Origin: Acidimicrobiia bacterium
GTDB taxonomy: Bacteria; Actinomycetota; Acidimicrobiia; Acidimicrobiales; Acidimicrobilacustridaceae
Direction: 5' to 3'
Length of the DNA stretch: 24,585 nt
Assembly: GCA_016462055.1 (NCBI GenBank)
Contig: JAEMTX010000004.1
Location: 1-24,585 of the forward strand
Of the stretch, positions 22,855-24,585 are shown piece after piece. The notes under the pieces were generated by a model. It was not told the DNA's origin. It saw only the letters and a list, made by a program, of their open reading frames with translations, and searched no databases. Both the position numbers and the translations under genes were made by a program. The stretch's first letter is position 1. Each line of letters starts with the position of its first letter.

Positions 22855-23739
22855 GTCGAGAAAATCCACCATTGCGTCGAAGGCGTCGTTACGTCCGGGT
22901 TCGTCGTACGCGCTGAAGTGGTGACCCTCGATCATTGCTTTTCGCTTCGGTCCAGACGCTCGTTCATAGGTATCGAGGGCCACAGCTGTCGACGCGACGT
23001 CATCGTGAGTGGCAATGACCATCAAGAGCGCCGTGCCGCCGAGTTGAGGTGAGCAGGCGCCCGGATCGAATGGCGGTGTCGTCGTTATCGCCATGGTCAC
23101 CGAGTTCTGCCATCCGTTTGATGGACCGTTGGCTAGGAACCATTCAGAGGACTCGGGCTGAGGAAGAACTGCAGCGTCGAGTCCTTCGTGGAGGACGACG
23201 GGCATAGGACCGATCTCGTTGCGCCCGAGATCAAGCGAATCGTTGCTGAACGCAACACGCATGGCGACGAAGCGCTGCTCGGCCTGGCTGGGGTCAACGA
23301 GTAGATCGCCGAGCCCTGCGAATGGAGCATTGGCGACTACTGCCTTTATGTCTGGATGCAGAGCACCCAGAACGATCGCTTCACCACCACTAAAACTTGA
23401 ACCCCAGACAGCGACGCGATCGGGTTGCACCTCAGGGAGTCCGCGAACTTGGTCGATGACTTCCCACATGTCGTGGGTCTGAATCCAGGGGTCGACGACA
23501 GCACGTGGTTCCCCAGATGATTCACCGAGTCCCCGGTGGTCATAGAGATAGACCACGTAGCCCGCTTCGGCGAAAGCAGACGCAAACCAGGGCAGGCCCA
23601 TCTTTCGAGTTGCGGAGAAACCGTGACTCATAACGATCGTCGGCGCTGATCGGGTGATCTCTTCCGGAAGGTGTAGATCGCCGTGCAAGATTGTGCCGTC
23701 AGTGAGGGTGAGGGCGAGTGGTCGCAGTGGTGGCGTCAT
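22843..23739 (-). CDS. Alpha/beta hydrolase (dienelactone hydrolase/S15-like)
   Basis: A 298-residue alpha/beta hydrolase. It has the oxyanion strand MSHGFSATR, then LYDHRGLGESSGEPR, and the nucleophile elbow WGSSFSGGE with Ser115. The acid is probably Asp in ATHDDVAS and the base His in EGHHFSAYDEPG near the C-terminus. The S-x-S-G-G elbow is typical of X-Pro peptidase (S15)-like and dienelactone-hydrolase-like esterases. It may hydrolyse an ester, lactone or thioester. The start at 23739 is preferred; an in-frame ATG at 23826 would overlap the divergent thiolase. No ribosome binding site is seen, but TAGCAT lies seven bases upstream on the same strand. Confidence 0.85.
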   Translation of the reverse strand: MTPPLRPLALTLTDGTILHGDLHLPEEITRSAPTIVMSHGFSATRKMGLPWFASAFAEAGYVVYLYDHRGLGESSGEPRAVVDPWIQTHDMWEVIDQVRGLPEVQPDRVAVWGSSFSGGEAIVLGALHPDIKAVVANAPFAGLGDLLVDPSQAEQRFVAMRVAFSNDSLDLGRNEIGPMPVVLHEGLDAAVLPQPESSEWFLANGPSNGWQNSVTMAITTTPPFDPGACSPQLGGTALLMVIATHDDVASTAVALDTYERASGPKRKAMIEGHHFSAYDEPGRNDAFDAMVDFLDEFL

Positions 23740-23746
23740 GGGTGCG

Positions 23747-23752
23747 ATGCTA
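23747..23752 (-). promoter_or_regulatory. Candidate -10 element for a leaderless hydrolase start
   Basis: On the minus strand TAGCAT fits TANNNT and is separated by seven bases from the ATG at 23739, which has no purine-rich ribosome binding site. This is the third gene in the window with this arrangement. Confidence 0.28.
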
Positions 23753-23813
23753 GGAAGGAATGAAGTGCGCCGTGGCCATTGTGGCTTCAGCGTTTGGGGG
23801 AGTGAGGAACGAA

Positions 23814-24585
23814 GTGGGTCATCCATTCCGTGACGTGGCGATCGTGGGCGTCTTCAATACGAAACAAGCGCGAGTGCTCGAAGGTTACGACTCTCAGACC
23901 ATTGCTCTTGAAGCTGCGCTGGGGGCGGTTGCCGATGCTGGTCTCGAACCACGTGACATCGACGGCGTAGTCGGCGGAATCGCCAGCAACTTTCTCTATC
24001 AGAGCCGTATCGGCCCGGCATGGCGGTCGATGTCGCCACTAGGTATCCCGGCTGTCATCGAAGGAGCGATGGCGATTGCCTGCGGACTCGCCAACACGGT
24101 ATTGATCGCCACTGGAGAAGCAGGCAGCTATCGCCAGCACGCGTCGACGGCTCCTTGGACTCGACCCACGAATGAATTTGTGGCGGCCTACGGAATGTTC
24201 ACCGCCGCCGAGTTCGCGCTGATGGCGCGCCGACATATGCACATGTACGGGACAACACCCGAATCAATGGCGCATGTGGCGGCCACGATTCGCAATAACG
24301 GTCATGTGAACCCTCAAGCGGTCTATTCCGGTCGGGGCCCATTCACGGCAGATGACGTACTCAACTCTCGAATGGTGGCCGATCCCTTTCACCTTCTCGA
24401 TTGTGCGATGACCTCTGAAGGAGGAACGGCGCTCGTTCTGACCCATGCCGACAGAGCCGGAGACCTCGCGAAGACTCCCGTCCATCTCTTGGGCGGAGGT
24501 ACCGACCACTACGGGCCTTCGTATCAGCATCCTCCAGTCTGGGATCTCGGTGGCCTCCGCCGGCCTGACCTCATTGCCGGTCACG
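23814..24585 (+). CDS. Thiolase/lipid-transfer-type thiolase, N-terminal part (3' end outside window)
   Basis: The frame is open from the start to the window end, so at least 257 residues are present and the stop is not seen. It begins VGHPFRDVAIVGVFNTKQAR and continues with ALEAALGAVADAGLEPRDIDGVVGG, AMAIACGLANTVLIATGEAG, AAYGMFTAAEFALMARRHMHMYGTTPE, then VADPFHLLDCAMTSEGGTALVL. This is the pattern of SCP-x/Ltp-type thiolases, which cleave 3-ketoacyl-CoA or catalyse aldol-type chain removal in steroid catabolism. The usual N-terminal nucleophilic Cys is not obvious, as in that subgroup. GTG at 23814 has GAGG six bases upstream; an in-frame ATG at 23760 is an alternative. It would supply the last beta-oxidation step. 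Confidence 0.87.
   Translation, partial: MGHPFRDVAIVGVFNTKQARVLEGYDSQTIALEAALGAVADAGLEPRDIDGVVGGIASNFLYQSRIGPAWRSMSPLGIPAVIEGAMAIACGLANTVLIATGEAGSYRQHASTAPWTRPTNEFVAAYGMFTAAEFALMARRHMHMYGTTPESMAHVAATIRNNGHVNPQAVYSGRGPFTADDVLNSRMVADPFHLLDCAMTSEGGTALVLTHADRAGDLAKTPVHLLGGGTDHYGPSYQHPPVWDLGGLRRPDLIAGH

Noticed and set aside
1..24585. CRISPR array, insertion sequence, integrase or tRNA-linked island edges
   Set aside because: No regularly spaced repeats, transposase motifs, terminal repeats or tRNA-like cloverleaf were seen.

Overview
The window reads as a dense catabolic island from an actinomycete-type bacterium. The best guess is class Acidimicrobiia or a relative; this rests on gene content and style, not on any marker gene. 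Supporting signs are two luciferase-like flavin monooxygenases of the F420-dependent type, FadD/FadE-style CoA ligases and acyl-CoA dehydrogenases as in mycobacterial lipid catabolism, several GTG starts, moderately high G+C by eye, and starts that look leaderless. I see no rRNA, tRNA, CRISPR array, transposase, phage gene or origin. No gene-free stretch exceeds about 130 bases.

Layout, left to right. (1) The tail of a TetR regulator and two SDR dehydrogenases (+), the second resembling type II 3-hydroxyacyl-CoA dehydrogenase. (2) A convergent three-gene unit (-): NIPSNAP-like protein, full-length acyl-CoA dehydrogenase, short acyl-CoA dehydrogenase. (3) Divergent from it, a five-gene unit (+): PaaG-like crotonase, acyl-CoA dehydrogenase, two tandem crotonases and a CoA ligase. 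(4) A convergent double-hotdog dehydratase (-). (5) A FadD-type ligase and a potassium-channel-like protein (+). (6) A luciferase-like oxidoreductase (-). (7) SnoaL-like protein, CaiB/BaiF CoA-transferase and VOC protein (+). (8) A second luciferase-like oxidoreductase and an aldo/keto reductase (-). (9) Cytochrome P450, amidohydrolase and cupin (+). (10) An alpha/beta hydrolase (-). (11) The first part of a thiolase (+), cut by the window end.

Together these supply every step of a beta-oxidation-type pathway: CoA activation (two ligases, one CoA-transferase), dehydrogenation (three acyl-CoA dehydrogenase polypeptides, two of them probably one heteromer), hydration (three crotonases, one hotdog dehydratase), 3-hydroxyacyl oxidation (SDR) and thiolysis. 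The P450, F420-type oxidoreductases, aldo/keto reductase, cupin, hydrolase and amidohydrolase look like the oxidative and hydrolytic steps that prepare a complex substrate. A sterol, terpenoid, branched or aromatic-acid skeleton fits this inventory, but the sequence does not say which.

The clearest structural oddities are: a 321-bp, nearly identical tract shared by the 3' halves of two otherwise diverged tandem crotonase genes (recent gene conversion); a palindrome at 10351-10378 that carries the stop codons of two converging genes; a long interrupted inverted repeat between the second luciferase-like gene and the P450; and an acyl-CoA dehydrogenase pair in which the short partner lacks the expected catalytic glutamate.
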